Assembly: GCA_001769195.1 (NCBI GenBank)
Contig: MEOK01000032.1
Coordinates: 1-64,000 of the forward strand
Source of the DNA: Bacteroidetes bacterium GWF2_40_14
GTDB taxonomy: Bacteria; Bacteroidota; Bacteroidia; Bacteroidales; UBA932
Reading direction: 5' to 3'
Length of the DNA stretch: 64,000 nt
Under the pieces are notes generated by a model. The model was not told the DNA's origin. It searched no databases and worked only from the letters and a program-made list of their open reading frames with translations. Both the position numbers and the translations under genes were made by a program. This document shows positions 31,577 to 40,479 of this stretch, piece by piece. The number at the start of each line of letters is the position of its first letter. Within the stretch, counting starts at the first letter, position 1.

Positions 31577-34488
31577 TACATTGGCAGTTTAAACAAGAAC
31601 TGATATAAGTTAAGCCCCTCTTTTGTCCTTGCATATCTTACACCCGCAGAAAGCGGCAGATATATGTTGAGAATATTGAAATCCAGAAGCAGGTCGGTGC
31701 CTGCCGACAACATGTGTGTATCTTCCTGAGCACCCTGATTGTAGGCCCAGTCCACAAACGGAATCACTTTCAGTCTCTTGAAATATATAAGGCTGGATAT
31801 GCTTACATCGCCGAGATAAACAGGAAAGGCATAGTCGGCAGATAAAGCGACAAAGTTTTTTCCATAGAGTTGGTCATAGCCCCTTGGCGAACTTGCCAGA
31901 TTCGAAAAAAGATAGTTTTTATCTCTGTAGTTTTGCATCTGGTGTACAAAAGAGAGTCTAAGGCCGTGGTTTGCCAGAATTCCCGGCAGGTATGCGTAAA
32001 TATTAGAATATATGAGAGAGCCGAAGTTCTCCTCTGAAAACGGCATGCTGTTCATCTGGAAAACAACTCCCAGCCCCCATTTTGGAAAAATATCCCTTCT
32101 TGAACTGTTGAGTATGTTATAATAGTGAAGACCAAAGGAGAGATACTGGTAATCTCTGTATCTGCCACTGTTTACAGAATAATAGGAGTCGTTGCTGTAC
32201 TTCCATAAAAGCTTGGGGATAAGCCCTCTGTCCCAACCCCCGCTGCTGAAGTTCAAGGGTAGGTAAAAAAGAAAGGAGGTGGAAAAATAGGATGAGTTTA
32301 GTACTGGCGTTACTATCTGTATTTTTTCTCCGTGAATATCCCTCATAAGGCGAATTTCATTGCTGCTCCTCTCATTATAGTCTACCTTAACATCAATCAC
32401 AGGATATAGCCCGCTGTATGTGAACTTAAGGTGACCGGCATGAAATCCGTTCGCGTAAGAGTATGCAAGCATGGCAGTTGCTGTGCTAAGCGTGTTCTGT
32501 GAGTATACTGTAACTCCAGGCGAGAGTATTTCATAAAAGTTCGAGTAAGAAATGTTCTTTATCTTGTCTACATTATAATAAAATGGAGCCCAAGAGTGTG
32601 GGCGGAAGAGGTTTGCTATTTTACTGTATGGTTTTGACTCGTATTTTCTGTTGGTTCTTACATTTACTGTATCTATCGAATATCCTGCAACCTGCGAGAG
32701 AATGTCTGCTTCGTGATATTTGTACTTGTTTTCAAATGTTGCGGGTTGCCAGAGAAGATTGTCCAGCCCGGCCGATACTGCTCTATATCCATCCTTGTCA
32801 TATTCAGAGTAGTAAAGTGTCTGTTCTTTATCATCTACATCAGGAGCAAATGCTCCGAATCTTGAATTTGTTAGCCTTTGAAGATATTTGATCTCCGGAC
32901 GGTAGCTGTAGATGTTGTTTGTGCCACTTAGGTCGCTCTCAAAGAAAAGACCATCGCTATAACCTCTTAGTCTTGTAATGTAACGATCCTGCTCCGCTAT
33001 CTCCTTGGTCCATTGCCGGGTATTAAGATTAAGTCTGTAAAGACCCATTCCCTTGTCTGTTATCACGGTAGAGAATATTGCGTTTCCAAAAAAAACGGAT
33101 TCCTTTATCTGCCCATGATCCGGAGCCTCAAAAAAAACCATCGGCTTATAACCCATTGTGTCTAGTAAAACAAGACGAGTGTCACCCTCTGGCAAATACT
33201 CTGCCACAGCAATTGTGTCTCCTGCAAGAGAGATTGCGGGATTTGAGTAGCTACTCCGGAATGTGTTGACAAAAACTTCTCTCTTTTTTATGTCATAATG
33301 TTTTAAAACAGAAAAACTCTCCTGCTCCCACCTTGTGGAATAAACCTGCTCTGTCCAGTATATTTTCCCTTTTCTGAATGTCAGGAAACTGCTCAGGTTT
33401 CCCATGTACGCAATTCTTTTCTCGCTGCCAGACGAGTCAATAAGCACCAACCTTGTGGGATCGTTCATGTCCCATTTTATAGCATAAACCGAGTCCGGTG
33501 AGACCGACACCAGAGACTTGTAAGAGGCATAATCCCTGCCACTGTTGCTGACTGCCGTAAAAGGGGTGAATGGTGTTTTAAGAGAGTCCTCTATTTCCCA
33601 CCTTCTGCCAAGAACATTCTTTATATCATCAAAGTGGTCTATAATTGTTTTACCTGTTGCTCCTATGTATGCCTTTCTGGAACCTGATGGATTATAGAAG
33701 TGCTTTATGAGATACTCTGTGAGGTCGCCCATGTAGTTATAGTTTCCGGAAGATAGTGTTATGAATGAGTTTACAAGATAGCCAAGGCTGTATATGTCCG
33801 GAGTATACTTTTTTCCGGAACCGAGTTTCCACTCTTTCCAGCTGCGGTACTCTCCTGCCAGAAATGCAGCTTTAAAAAATATCAGATGCTCCGGGTCGCG
33901 CCCTCTGCCTGTTTTTGAGAACTGTGTTTCTGAAACCACAGCGTCTCCCTCCAGGGCCCACTTGTCTATGTAAAGACCCACGCCAATTCCCTGGGACTGT
34001 TGTCCAATGAGCCACGACAATGGCTTGAATATTCCGTGTTCGAACTTGCTTATCTGTGCCGTATGTCTTATTTCGTGAAGGACAAGTTGCTTCTCCCAGT
34101 TCTGGGAGTATCCCCCTAAGGCAAGTGGTTTTGTAATGAATTCCATACGTTTGGGAGCCCACGTAACCATTCCGTTGCTCATGACATTGAAAGGGTGCAG
34201 TACTACCTGTATAGGTTTAGCCTTTATCTTAAGGGGCTTCTGAACCCAAACATTTGCACTCTCCATCAATTCTGCATACCTCCTGGCAAGAGAATCTATA
34301 CCTACCGGATATATAATCTGAAAGTTTTCTGTTGTAATTGATTGCCATTTCACTCTTGTGGGTTCGTTTCCCATAGAATAAAACTGTGCACTCAGCTGAC
34401 TGGCGGAAAAACCAAACAAAAACTGAACAAACAATAGAAACCTGACTTTTGTTATAGTACTTATTTTTAAAAAATTGGAGAAGTTCAC
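31576..34488 (-). CDS. Secreted peptidase-MA-like / beta-propeller / outer-membrane barrel protein
   Basis: 970 residues starting with GTG; no ATG precedes the signal peptide, which ends about LSAQ. Residues about 40-260 resemble a gluzincin-type peptidase: a QIIYP strand and VLHEIRHTAQI, which carries the HExxH motif. Residues about 330-620 look like propeller repeats (TolB/WD40-like: FRKGKIYWTEQ, VFFGNAIFST, DKEQTLYYSEYDKDG). From about 640 onward, alternating aromatic strands ending in a hydrophobic residue (ending FKLPM) suggest an outer-membrane barrel. Such proteins occur widely in Bacteroidota without known function. The GTG start and possible surface location need care. Confidence 0.72.
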   Translation of the reverse strand: MNFSNFLKISTITKVRFLLFVQFLFGFSASQLSAQFYSMGNEPTRVKWQSITTENFQIIYPVGIDSLARRYAELMESANVWVQKPLKIKAKPIQVVLHPFNVMSNGMVTWAPKRMEFITKPLALGGYSQNWEKQLVLHEIRHTAQISKFEHGIFKPLSWLIGQQSQGIGVGLYIDKWALEGDAVVSETQFSKTGRGRDPEHLIFFKAAFLAGEYRSWKEWKLGSGKKYTPDIYSLGYLVNSFITLSSGNYNYMGDLTEYLIKHFYNPSGSRKAYIGATGKTIIDHFDDIKNVLGRRWEIEDSLKTPFTPFTAVSNSGRDYASYKSLVSVSPDSVYAIKWDMNDPTRLVLIDSSGSEKRIAYMGNLSSFLTFRKGKIYWTEQVYSTRWEQESFSVLKHYDIKKREVFVNTFRSSYSNPAISLAGDTIAVAEYLPEGDTRLVLLDTMGYKPMVFFEAPDHGQIKESVFFGNAIFSTVITDKGMGLYRLNLNTRQWTKEIAEQDRYITRLRGYSDGLFFESDLSGTNNIYSYRPEIKYLQRLTNSRFGAFAPDVDDKEQTLYYSEYDKDGYRAVSAGLDNLLWQPATFENKYKYHEADILSQVAGYSIDTVNVRTNRKYESKPYSKIANLFRPHSWAPFYYNVDKIKNISYSNFYEILSPGVTVYSQNTLSTATAMLAYSYANGFHAGHLKFTYSGLYPVIDVKVDYNERSSNEIRLMRDIHGEKIQIVTPVLNSSYFSTSFLFYLPLNFSSGGWDRGLIPKLLWKYSNDSYYSVNSGRYRDYQYLSFGLHYYNILNSSRRDIFPKWGLGVVFQMNSMPFSEENFGSLIYSNIYAYLPGILANHGLRLSFVHQMQNYRDKNYLFSNLASSPRGYDQLYGKNFVALSADYAFPVYLGDVSISSLIYFKRLKVIPFVDWAYNQGAQEDTHMLSAGTDLLLDFNILNIYLPLSAGVRYARTKEGLNLYQFLFKLPM

Positions 34489-34531
34489 AAAAAATATTTA
34501 GTAATACGAAGATAATAAATAACTCCGATTA

Positions 34532-34562
34532 TTGATTGACATAATTTTATGCTATATATTTG
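34532..34562 (+). promoter_or_regulatory. Promoter of the Na/Pi cotransporter operon
   Basis: TTG, 20 bases, then TATATTTG, a full TAnnTTTG match, 27 bp before the ATG at 34590. On the other strand CGAAGATA (TATCTTCG) at 34507-34514 may serve the divergent gene. Confidence 0.55.
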
Positions 34563-34589
34563 TATAAATATAATCAGCCTAAACTTTTT

Positions 34590-36275
34590 ATGGATGTAGT
34601 CTTTCAGGTGTTAAAACTCCTCGGTTCGCTCGGTCTTTTTCTTTATGGAATGACCCTTATGAGCGAGGGTCTTCAGAAGGTGGCCGGTGATAAAATGCGA
34701 AGCATTTTGGCCGCAATGACCTCAAACTCTTTCAAAAGGGTACTTACTGGTCTCTTTATTACATCCATAATTCAGTCTTCCAGTGCCACCACTGTAATGG
34801 TTGTCAGCTTTGTCAATGCAGGGCTTTTATCTCTTACACAATCTGTTGGAGTCATTATGGGGGCAAATATCGGAACAACGGTTACTGCATGGATTGTTAC
34901 TTTGCTTGGTTTCAAAATGGACATCTCTGCAATATCTATTCCTCTGGTCGGTTTTGGGTTTGCACTAATGATGTTCAAATCAAAAAAGAGAAAGTCACTG
35001 GGCGAACTTATTATAGGTTTTGCCCTTCTTTTTTTAGGTCTGGCATTTCTAAAAGATTCTGTTCCTGACCTGCAATCTACACCTCAGGTTCTGGAGTTCC
35101 TGAAAGAGTGGACAAGTTACGGTTTTGGCTCAGTATTGCTTTTCGTAACTATAGGAACTCTTCTTACCATAGTATTGCAATCTTCCAGTGCCACAATGGC
35201 CCTTACCCTTGTTATGTGCAGCTACGGCTGGCTACCGTTTGAAATGGCAGCAGCAATGGTTCTTGGAGAAAACATAGGGACTACCATTACAGCTAACATA
35301 GCTGCCTCTGTTGCCAACGTCTCGGCGAGGAGGGCCGCTCTTGCCCACACTGTGTTTAATGTATTCGGTGTCATATGGGTACTTACTTTCTTTAAACCTA
35401 TCCTGTTTGTAGTTTCAAAAATTGTCCTCTCTGTTTTCGGAGCTGATCCCTTTATTTCTTCAACTGCAATATTGTTCGGAATATCAACGCTTCATACTCT
35501 TTTCAATACTACCAACACCCTTATTATGGTGTGGTTCACGCCTCAGATTGTCAAGCTGGTGACCTATGTGATTAAAGCTTCAAACACAGAAGAGATTTTC
35601 AGACTTCAGTTTATTCAGAGTGGTCTTTTATATACTTCTGAACTTTCTCTCACACAGGCAAAACATGAGATTGTTAACTTTGCCAGACTCAGCAAGAAGG
35701 AGTTCGAGTATGCCCGTAAGGCTGTTCAGGAGTGCGAAAAAGACTCTTTCGAGAATTTGTACCTTAAGCTCGAACATTATGAACAGATTACAGACAAGAT
35801 AGAGCTCGAAATTGCTAGCTATCTCAATAAAATTGCAGAGGGAGAGCTCAGTGAAGAGAGTGGCAGAAGATTACAGGCCATGTACAAGATAATCAGCGAA
35901 ATAGAAAGTATTGGCGATTCCGGTTTCAGCATTGCCAGAATACTGGAGAGGAAGAGGACCCAAAACAAGAAGTTCGATGCTGAGATGATTAATAAGCTTG
36001 ACCCAATGTTTGTTCTTCTCGAAAAGGCCTTTGACAATATGATCGAAAACCTTGATCAGGGCTACACAAAGGTTACAAATATTACTGATGCTGAGAACTC
36101 GGAGACAGACATTAACATATATCGCAACAAACTTAAAGACGAGCATCTGGAGAACCTCGAAAACAACACATATGGTTATCAGACAGGAGTTTTCTACATG
36201 GACATCGTTGCCGAGTGCGAGAGGGTCGGAGATTACATTATAAATGTATCCGAAGCTATAGTTGAGATACAATAA
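34590..36275 (+). CDS. Na/Pi cotransporter family protein with PhoU-like domain
   Basis: 561 residues from the ATG at 34590 (MDVVFQVLKLLGSLGLFLYGM); the track start is a TTG within the promoter. Two inverted halves carry the duplicated signature: SIIQSSSATTVMVVSFVNAG and IVLQSSSATMALTLVM, with GANIGTTVTAW and GENIGTTITAN. Residues about 355-561 are a helical PhoU-like domain. It imports phosphate with sodium. It is followed closely (9 bp) by the phosphodiester glycosidase, which may supply phosphorylated compounds. Confidence 0.93.
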   Translation: MDVVFQVLKLLGSLGLFLYGMTLMSEGLQKVAGDKMRSILAAMTSNSFKRVLTGLFITSIIQSSSATTVMVVSFVNAGLLSLTQSVGVIMGANIGTTVTAWIVTLLGFKMDISAISIPLVGFGFALMMFKSKKRKSLGELIIGFALLFLGLAFLKDSVPDLQSTPQVLEFLKEWTSYGFGSVLLFVTIGTLLTIVLQSSSATMALTLVMCSYGWLPFEMAAAMVLGENIGTTITANIAASVANVSARRAALAHTVFNVFGVIWVLTFFKPILFVVSKIVLSVFGADPFISSTAILFGISTLHTLFNTTNTLIMVWFTPQIVKLVTYVIKASNTEEIFRLQFIQSGLLYTSELSLTQAKHEIVNFARLSKKEFEYARKAVQECEKDSFENLYLKLEHYEQITDKIELEIASYLNKIAEGELSEESGRRLQAMYKIISEIESIGDSGFSIARILERKRTQNKKFDAEMINKLDPMFVLLEKAFDNMIENLDQGYTKVTNITDAENSETDINIYRNKLKDEHLENLENNTYGYQTGVFYMDIVAECERVGDYIINVSEAIVEIQ

Positions 36276-36284
36276 ACCTGTTAT

Positions 36285-37160
36285 ATGAAAAAATATCTCT
36301 TATTGCCCATGCTTTTATTAAGCACGGCTTTTGCCGGTGTGCAAAGTGACTCTGCAACACTTGTTAATGCAAAATGGAGCGAGAAGGATATTGCTAAGGG
36401 AGTTGTATACAAATCTGTTCACTTTATCAATGAGGAACTGTTTAAGTCCAATCAATACATCTCAATTATTGAGGTGAGAAGCAAATCAGGGGCAAAACTT
36501 GAGATATTTCCCTCTCCGGTTTTAAAGGAGACAAGCAAAATGGCAGAGGAGAAGGGAGCAGATGCTGCTATCAATGGTTCGTTTTTTAAGTTCAACTACG
36601 CCCATAACACAGAAGATTACAACTCTGTGGATTATATCCGCAAGGACAACAAGAGACTGGCTCCAAACACCATAACAGAGACAAATCAGAGGTCGATGCA
36701 TCAGTTGGGTGCCCTTGCAATTCTTAACGGAGAGCTCTATATTTTAAAAGCCGATGAACTAAAAAGCTGGGAAAACTACATTTTTGCTCCGGAGATTCTT
36801 ACAACTGGGCCTATCCTAAGGGTAGCAGGCAAAGATGAGAAGCTTCATAATGCCTCATTCTATACAACCCGCCACCCAAGAACAGCCGTTGCAAAAAAAG
36901 GTGACGGTACAATCATGCTTGTGACAGTAGACGGCAGAGCAAGGGAATCTGCAGGAGTGAGCCTTGCAGAGCTGCAAAGTATCCTTAAATGGTTAGGCGG
37001 AGAGTACATAATAAATCTTGACGGTGGTGGTTCCACAACAATGTATATAAAGGGATTTTCTGACAACGGTGTAGTAAACCACCCTACAGACAACAAGGTT
37101 TTTGACAATAATGGTGAGAGAAAAGTGGCGAACGCGATTCTTTTATACCTAAGCAAATGA
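36285..37160 (+). CDS. Phosphodiester glycosidase (NAGPA-domain) protein
   Basis: 291 residues with a signal peptide (MKKYLLLPMLLLSTAFA). The NAGPA domain shows ADAAINGSFFKFN, then ILTTGPIL, HPRTAVAKKGDG, MLVTVDGRARESAGVSL and INLDGGGSTTMYI, all characteristic. These enzymes split sugar-phosphodiester bonds, releasing sugar caps from glycopolymers. Exported to periplasm or surface. It lies between a phosphate transporter and a degenerate GH109-like lipoprotein, whose ATG overlaps its stop by four bases (ATGA), so the cluster is one operon concerned with phosphate-linked glycans. Confidence 0.9.
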   Translation: MKKYLLLPMLLLSTAFAGVQSDSATLVNAKWSEKDIAKGVVYKSVHFINEELFKSNQYISIIEVRSKSGAKLEIFPSPVLKETSKMAEEKGADAAINGSFFKFNYAHNTEDYNSVDYIRKDNKRLAPNTITETNQRSMHQLGALAILNGELYILKADELKSWENYIFAPEILTTGPILRVAGKDEKLHNASFYTTRHPRTAVAKKGDGTIMLVTVDGRARESAGVSLAELQSILKWLGGEYIINLDGGGSTTMYIKGFSDNGVVNHPTDNKVFDNNGERKVANAILLYLSK

Positions 37161-38275
37161 AAAAACATCTTTTAATTCTATTGGCAATTTCTCTTCTTTC
37201 GTGCGAAGGGAGAAATTCCCGCATGATTTCTTTCTCGGTTCAGGATCGTCTTAGTGGCCAGACAGATGTTGTTGAGCTTGCTTGCGAACCGATAGACACC
37301 GTAGATATTGCTATTATCGGACTGGGTGCTCAAGGGCAGGATGCTGTCAGGCGGCTCTCGCTGGTCAAAGGCACCAGAGTGAAGGCAATTTTCGACAACT
37401 TTTCTGAGAACCTTGCCAATGCGCAGACAACGCTTAAGGAGATGAAAAAAACCTCTCCCGAGGAGTTCAGTGGTGATGAGGAGTGGAGGAAAATGTGTGA
37501 GAGAAACGATATTGATCTGGTATATATTTGTGCCCCTGAAGAACTTCGTTCCACAATGGCTGTTTATGCCATGGAAAACGGCAAGCATGTTGCCATAGAG
37601 CCTCCTGCTGCAATTTCCATTGAACAATGCTGGGAACTGGTAAATACTGCCGAAAAAACAAGAAGGCACCTTATCATGCTGGAGAAAAGCTGTTATGACA
37701 CATATGAACTGACGACCCTCAATATGGCACAGCAGGGTTTTTTCGGCGACATTGAGTCTATCGAACGAGGCAGTATTAACCCTGCCCTGGGAATTGGTCC
37801 TGCAGCACAGGTTCTGAACATTCACAGAGGCGACAAAATGAATTACCTGTTGTCAGTATCCGGTGCAAACAATATAGTAATCAAAACGGAAAAGGGCAAA
37901 ACCATTCTTGTAAGATACGATACTCTATATCGTCAATCAGATATCACACCATACAATATAAGTGGGTCTGCAGCTTTGATAAGAAAAATCTACACACCAG
38001 ATTCTACATTGGATTCACTTCTGCTTGTTTACAAACACCCTATTTTAAAGGAGTTTGGGAAAAAGGATCTTGTAATGGATTACCGTCTTATTTACTGCCT
38101 TAAAAATGGCCTTCCTCTGGACATGGATGTTTATGATGCTGCGGAGTGGTCTGCAATTGAGGCACTTGGCAGGGTGTCTGCAGAAAATAACGGAAAACCC
38201 GTGAGTATTCCGGATTTTACTCGTTCGTCATGGGACAAGGTAAAGGGTTACAAGCAATATAAAAATGACCGGTAA
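37157..38275 (+). CDS. GH109-like Gfo/Idh/MocA lipoprotein, probably inactive
   Basis: 372 residues. A lipoprotein signal ends at LLSC. The Rossmann part has IIGLGAQGQDAVRR. The pattern VAIEPPAAISIEQCWELVNTAE, then TTLNMAQQGFFGDIESIERG and VLNIHRGDKMNYLLSVSG, follows the NAD-dependent GH109 alpha-N-acetylgalactosaminidase family. The active-site stretch between FGDIE and the LNIHRGD strand is shortened and the usual YPTHG reads NPALG, and the Lys of EKP is Pro, as in GH109. A Sec-exported lipoprotein with an NAD-fold is unusual. It might be a binding or scaffold protein; activity is doubtful. Confidence 0.72.
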   Translation: MKKHLLILLAISLLSCEGRNSRMISFSVQDRLSGQTDVVELACEPIDTVDIAIIGLGAQGQDAVRRLSLVKGTRVKAIFDNFSENLANAQTTLKEMKKTSPEEFSGDEEWRKMCERNDIDLVYICAPEELRSTMAVYAMENGKHVAIEPPAAISIEQCWELVNTAEKTRRHLIMLEKSCYDTYELTTLNMAQQGFFGDIESIERGSINPALGIGPAAQVLNIHRGDKMNYLLSVSGANNIVIKTEKGKTILVRYDTLYRQSDITPYNISGSAALIRKIYTPDSTLDSLLLVYKHPILKEFGKKDLVMDYRLIYCLKNGLPLDMDVYDAAEWSAIEALGRVSAENNGKPVSIPDFTRSSWDKVKGYKQYKNDR

Positions 38276-39272
38276 AAGGCTTCTTTTTATCTATACACGT
38301 CTTTCCACATTTGTGAAGGGCGACATAGACATTCTTGAAAAATCATACAGAGTAACTCCTTTTTGTGCAGAGAACAGATCAAAGGGCAGACAGCTTCTTG
38401 GTCTGACCAGACTCTTTTTCTATCTGCTGTTCAATACATACAAATTCGATATTATCTATGTCTGGTTTGCAGATTACCACTCTTTTCTGCCTGTATTGTA
38501 TGCAATGGTTTTCAGAAAAAAGTGTTTTGTGGTGATTGGCGGGTATGACGTATGCCGCATCAAAAGCATTAAATATGGCAGCTTTGTAAATCCTGTTAGA
38601 GGATTCATGGCAAAGTACTCTATGAACAATGCTACTCTGTGTCTATGCGTTTCCTCACATGTTGAACGGATTGTAAGACATATCGCATCAAAATCACTTC
38701 GTGTTGTGCTGCATAACGGAGTGGTATTAAGTGCTTCTTCTACTCTCCCAAAAGAGAGATGTGTTCTCTCTGTTGCTCTCTCTTCTACAAAACAGAGTTA
38801 TTACGTAAAAGGAGTAGACAGGTTCATAGAATTGGCGCGTTTTGCTAAAGATCTTAATTTCACAATAATAGGTCTGGACAAAACTTCTATTGCCGGTCTG
38901 ATTGGTGACGTTCCTTCCAATCTGGAGATAATTCCCAGGATTCCACAGGAAGAGCTTTCTAAATACTACTCGCGGTCAGCTGTATATTGTCAGTTGTCCA
39001 GAAGCGAAAGTTTTGCTGTGGCGCTTGCCGAGGCAATGTTTCACAACTGTGTCCCGGTTATTGCAAGTACCGGAGGCATGTCTGAGGTAACAGGTAAAAA
39101 TGGTTTTATTGTAAAAGGCGATAATCCTGAAGAGACTGCGGCCGTAATAAGAGAGGCAATGGACTTGCCCCCTTCTGACAAATACAGGGAGAGAATCCTT
39201 GAAAACTTTACGATTGAGATACGAGCGAAGCAACTTTTAGCAATATTAAAAGGCTCTTCCGGTAAATCCTGA
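38265..39272 (+). CDS. GT4-family glycosyltransferase
   Basis: 335 residues, overlapping the previous gene by 11 bp. The C-terminal half has the GT-B donor-binding features: GVDRFIELARFAKD, IIPRIPQEELSKYYSRSAVYCQLSRSESFAVALAEAMFHNCVPVIASTGGMSEVTGKNGFIVKGDNPEE, which includes the E(x7)E motif of family GT4. The N-terminal half has the acceptor-side strands (DIIYVWFADYHSFLP). It transfers a sugar from a nucleotide donor at the cytoplasmic face. Acceptor unknown. Its end overlaps the convergent GT2 gene by 65 bp. Confidence 0.85.
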   Translation: MTGKRLLFIYTRLSTFVKGDIDILEKSYRVTPFCAENRSKGRQLLGLTRLFFYLLFNTYKFDIIYVWFADYHSFLPVLYAMVFRKKCFVVIGGYDVCRIKSIKYGSFVNPVRGFMAKYSMNNATLCLCVSSHVERIVRHIASKSLRVVLHNGVVLSASSTLPKERCVLSVALSSTKQSYYVKGVDRFIELARFAKDLNFTIIGLDKTSIAGLIGDVPSNLEIIPRIPQEELSKYYSRSAVYCQLSRSESFAVALAEAMFHNCVPVIASTGGMSEVTGKNGFIVKGDNPEETAAVIREAMDLPPSDKYRERILENFTIEIRAKQLLAILKGSSGKS

Positions 39273-40212
39273 ATAAGGTTTTATTCCTCATAGAGGCAAG
39301 CTTTAATACAATCTGATACTGCATTTTAGGTTCAAGTCTCTCACCATTTCTTATTGCAGAATCAACTTCAGGAAAAAGCCCGAACATCTGCTCCTGTGTC
39401 ATTTCCGGTTTTGGGTGCATAAGTATCTTCCTTTTCGTGTTCGCCTTGTATCTTAGAAAAATATAGGTGTAGTCCAGTCCTTTACTTATAAAGAATGCCT
39501 CCAGATGTACAAGTGCGTTGCCCACAAACGGAAGGTGGTTAAAGCTGAATGTTCCTGAAGCTGTGTTATATTGTACAAAATGTGTCATTGCCTTATGTAC
39601 AAAGGCAATTCTCGTGGCATGAAATACAAGTAGGGGAGTTACTGAAAGATCGTCCCTCATGTTGTTGTGAAAAAGTATATTATTATTGAGATAAACCTCT
39701 CTTTTAACCAGTTTGTTCCAAGGAGCACACCCTTTTACCGATGTCAGCATCTCCTTTATATACCTCTCTTTGTCTGCAAATTCTGTTATCAGATCCTCTT
39801 CGAAAGTGTCCTTAGAATAAATCGATACTCCACCGGGCATCTCTCTTATAAAATCCGATATTACAAGGTCGGCATTGTGTCTGACTGCGGCATTATAGAG
39901 TTCCTCCAGTAGATTTGGCTCAAAGAAATCGTCGGAATCCAGGTATATCATGTACTCACCCGTTGCCGCTGCCATTCCGGTGTTTCTTGAGAATGCAATA
40001 CCCATGTTCCTTTCATGGACAATGTATCGGCTTCTCTCTGCCAGAATAGATTGTTCTGTAATCTTTTTCGCCTTTTCAAATGCTCCGTCGCCTCCGCAGT
40101 CGTCTATAAGAATGAATTCAAACGATTGAAAGGTCTGGGCAATGAGAGAATTGATGCATCTCTCCACATATTCCAGCTCTCTGTAGACAGATATTATAAC
40201 TGTAATATCCAT
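39208..40212 (-). CDS. GT2-family glycosyltransferase
   Basis: 334 residues from the ATG at 40212 (MDITVIISVYRE); the track start ten codons earlier is inside the tRNA terminator. GT-A features: IISVYRELEYVERCINSLIAQ, ILIDDCGGDG, NTGMAAATGEYMIYLDSDDF (the DxD motif), and DLVISDFIRE. The C-terminus is helical. The acceptor is unknown, and no membrane segments are seen, so it probably works on a lipid-linked or soluble sugar. Its 3' end overlaps the convergent GT4 gene by 65 bp. Confidence 0.88.
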   Translation of the reverse strand: MDITVIISVYRELEYVERCINSLIAQTFQSFEFILIDDCGGDGAFEKAKKITEQSILAERSRYIVHERNMGIAFSRNTGMAAATGEYMIYLDSDDFFEPNLLEELYNAAVRHNADLVISDFIREMPGGVSIYSKDTFEEDLITEFADKERYIKEMLTSVKGCAPWNKLVKREVYLNNNILFHNNMRDDLSVTPLLVFHATRIAFVHKAMTHFVQYNTASGTFSFNHLPFVGNALVHLEAFFISKGLDYTYIFLRYKANTKRKILMHPKPEMTQEQMFGLFPEVDSAIRNGERLEPKMQYQIVLKLASMRNKTLFRIYRKSLLILLKVASLVSQS

Positions 40213-40225
40213 TGCTTGATTATTA

Positions 40226-40258
40226 TAAAAAAAGCTGCCCAAAAATTGAAGCAGCTTT
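40226..40258 (-). terminator. Terminator after the tRNA-Gln genes
   Basis: On the minus strand AAAGCTGC, a 12-base loop, GCAGCTTT and then a run of T. It ends the tRNA transcript two bases after the 3' end of tRNA-Gln(TTG), and lies just upstream of the GT2 gene start. Confidence 0.8.
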
Positions 40259-40259
40259 G

Positions 40260-40330
40260 TTGACCTACCAGGATTCGAACCTAGACTGACAGAACCAAAA
40301 TCTGAAGTGCTACCATTACACCATAGGTCA
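40260..40330 (-). tRNA. tRNA-Gln (anticodon TTG)
   Basis: Full cloverleaf: acceptor stem TGACCTA/TAGGTCA, anticodon stem CAGA/TCTG around TTTTGGT with anticodon TTG, and T arm with GGTTCGAATCC. CCA is not encoded, as in other Bacteroidota. It is the second of two tRNA-Gln genes on this strand. Confidence 0.95.
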
Positions 40331-40353
40331 GTATACCCAATCTTTTTATTTTG

Positions 40354-40424
40354 TTGACTTACCAGGATTCGAACCTAGACGGTCAGAGCCAGAATCTGAA
40401 GTGCTACCATTACACCATAAGTCA
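40354..40424 (-). tRNA. tRNA-Gln (anticodon CTG)
   Basis: Full cloverleaf: acceptor TGACTTA/TAAGTCA, anticodon stem CAGA/TCTG around TTCTGGC with anticodon CTG, T arm GGTTCGAATCC. It differs from its downstream neighbour at a handful of positions, which points to a tandem duplication followed by anticodon change. Confidence 0.95.
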
Positions 40425-40479
40425 ATAATATCCCGTTTGGGGATGCAAAGATATTCCTTTTTATATAAAGTCCAAAATT

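Noticed and set aside
31577-31700. Thiamin-type riboswitch for pnuC
   Set aside because: The upstream sequence is coding for the 970-residue protein, and no conserved riboswitch core was recognised.
37178-37825. 215-codon minus-strand ORF antisense to the GH109-like gene
   Set aside because: Sense frame has a signal peptide, conserved motifs and operon spacing.
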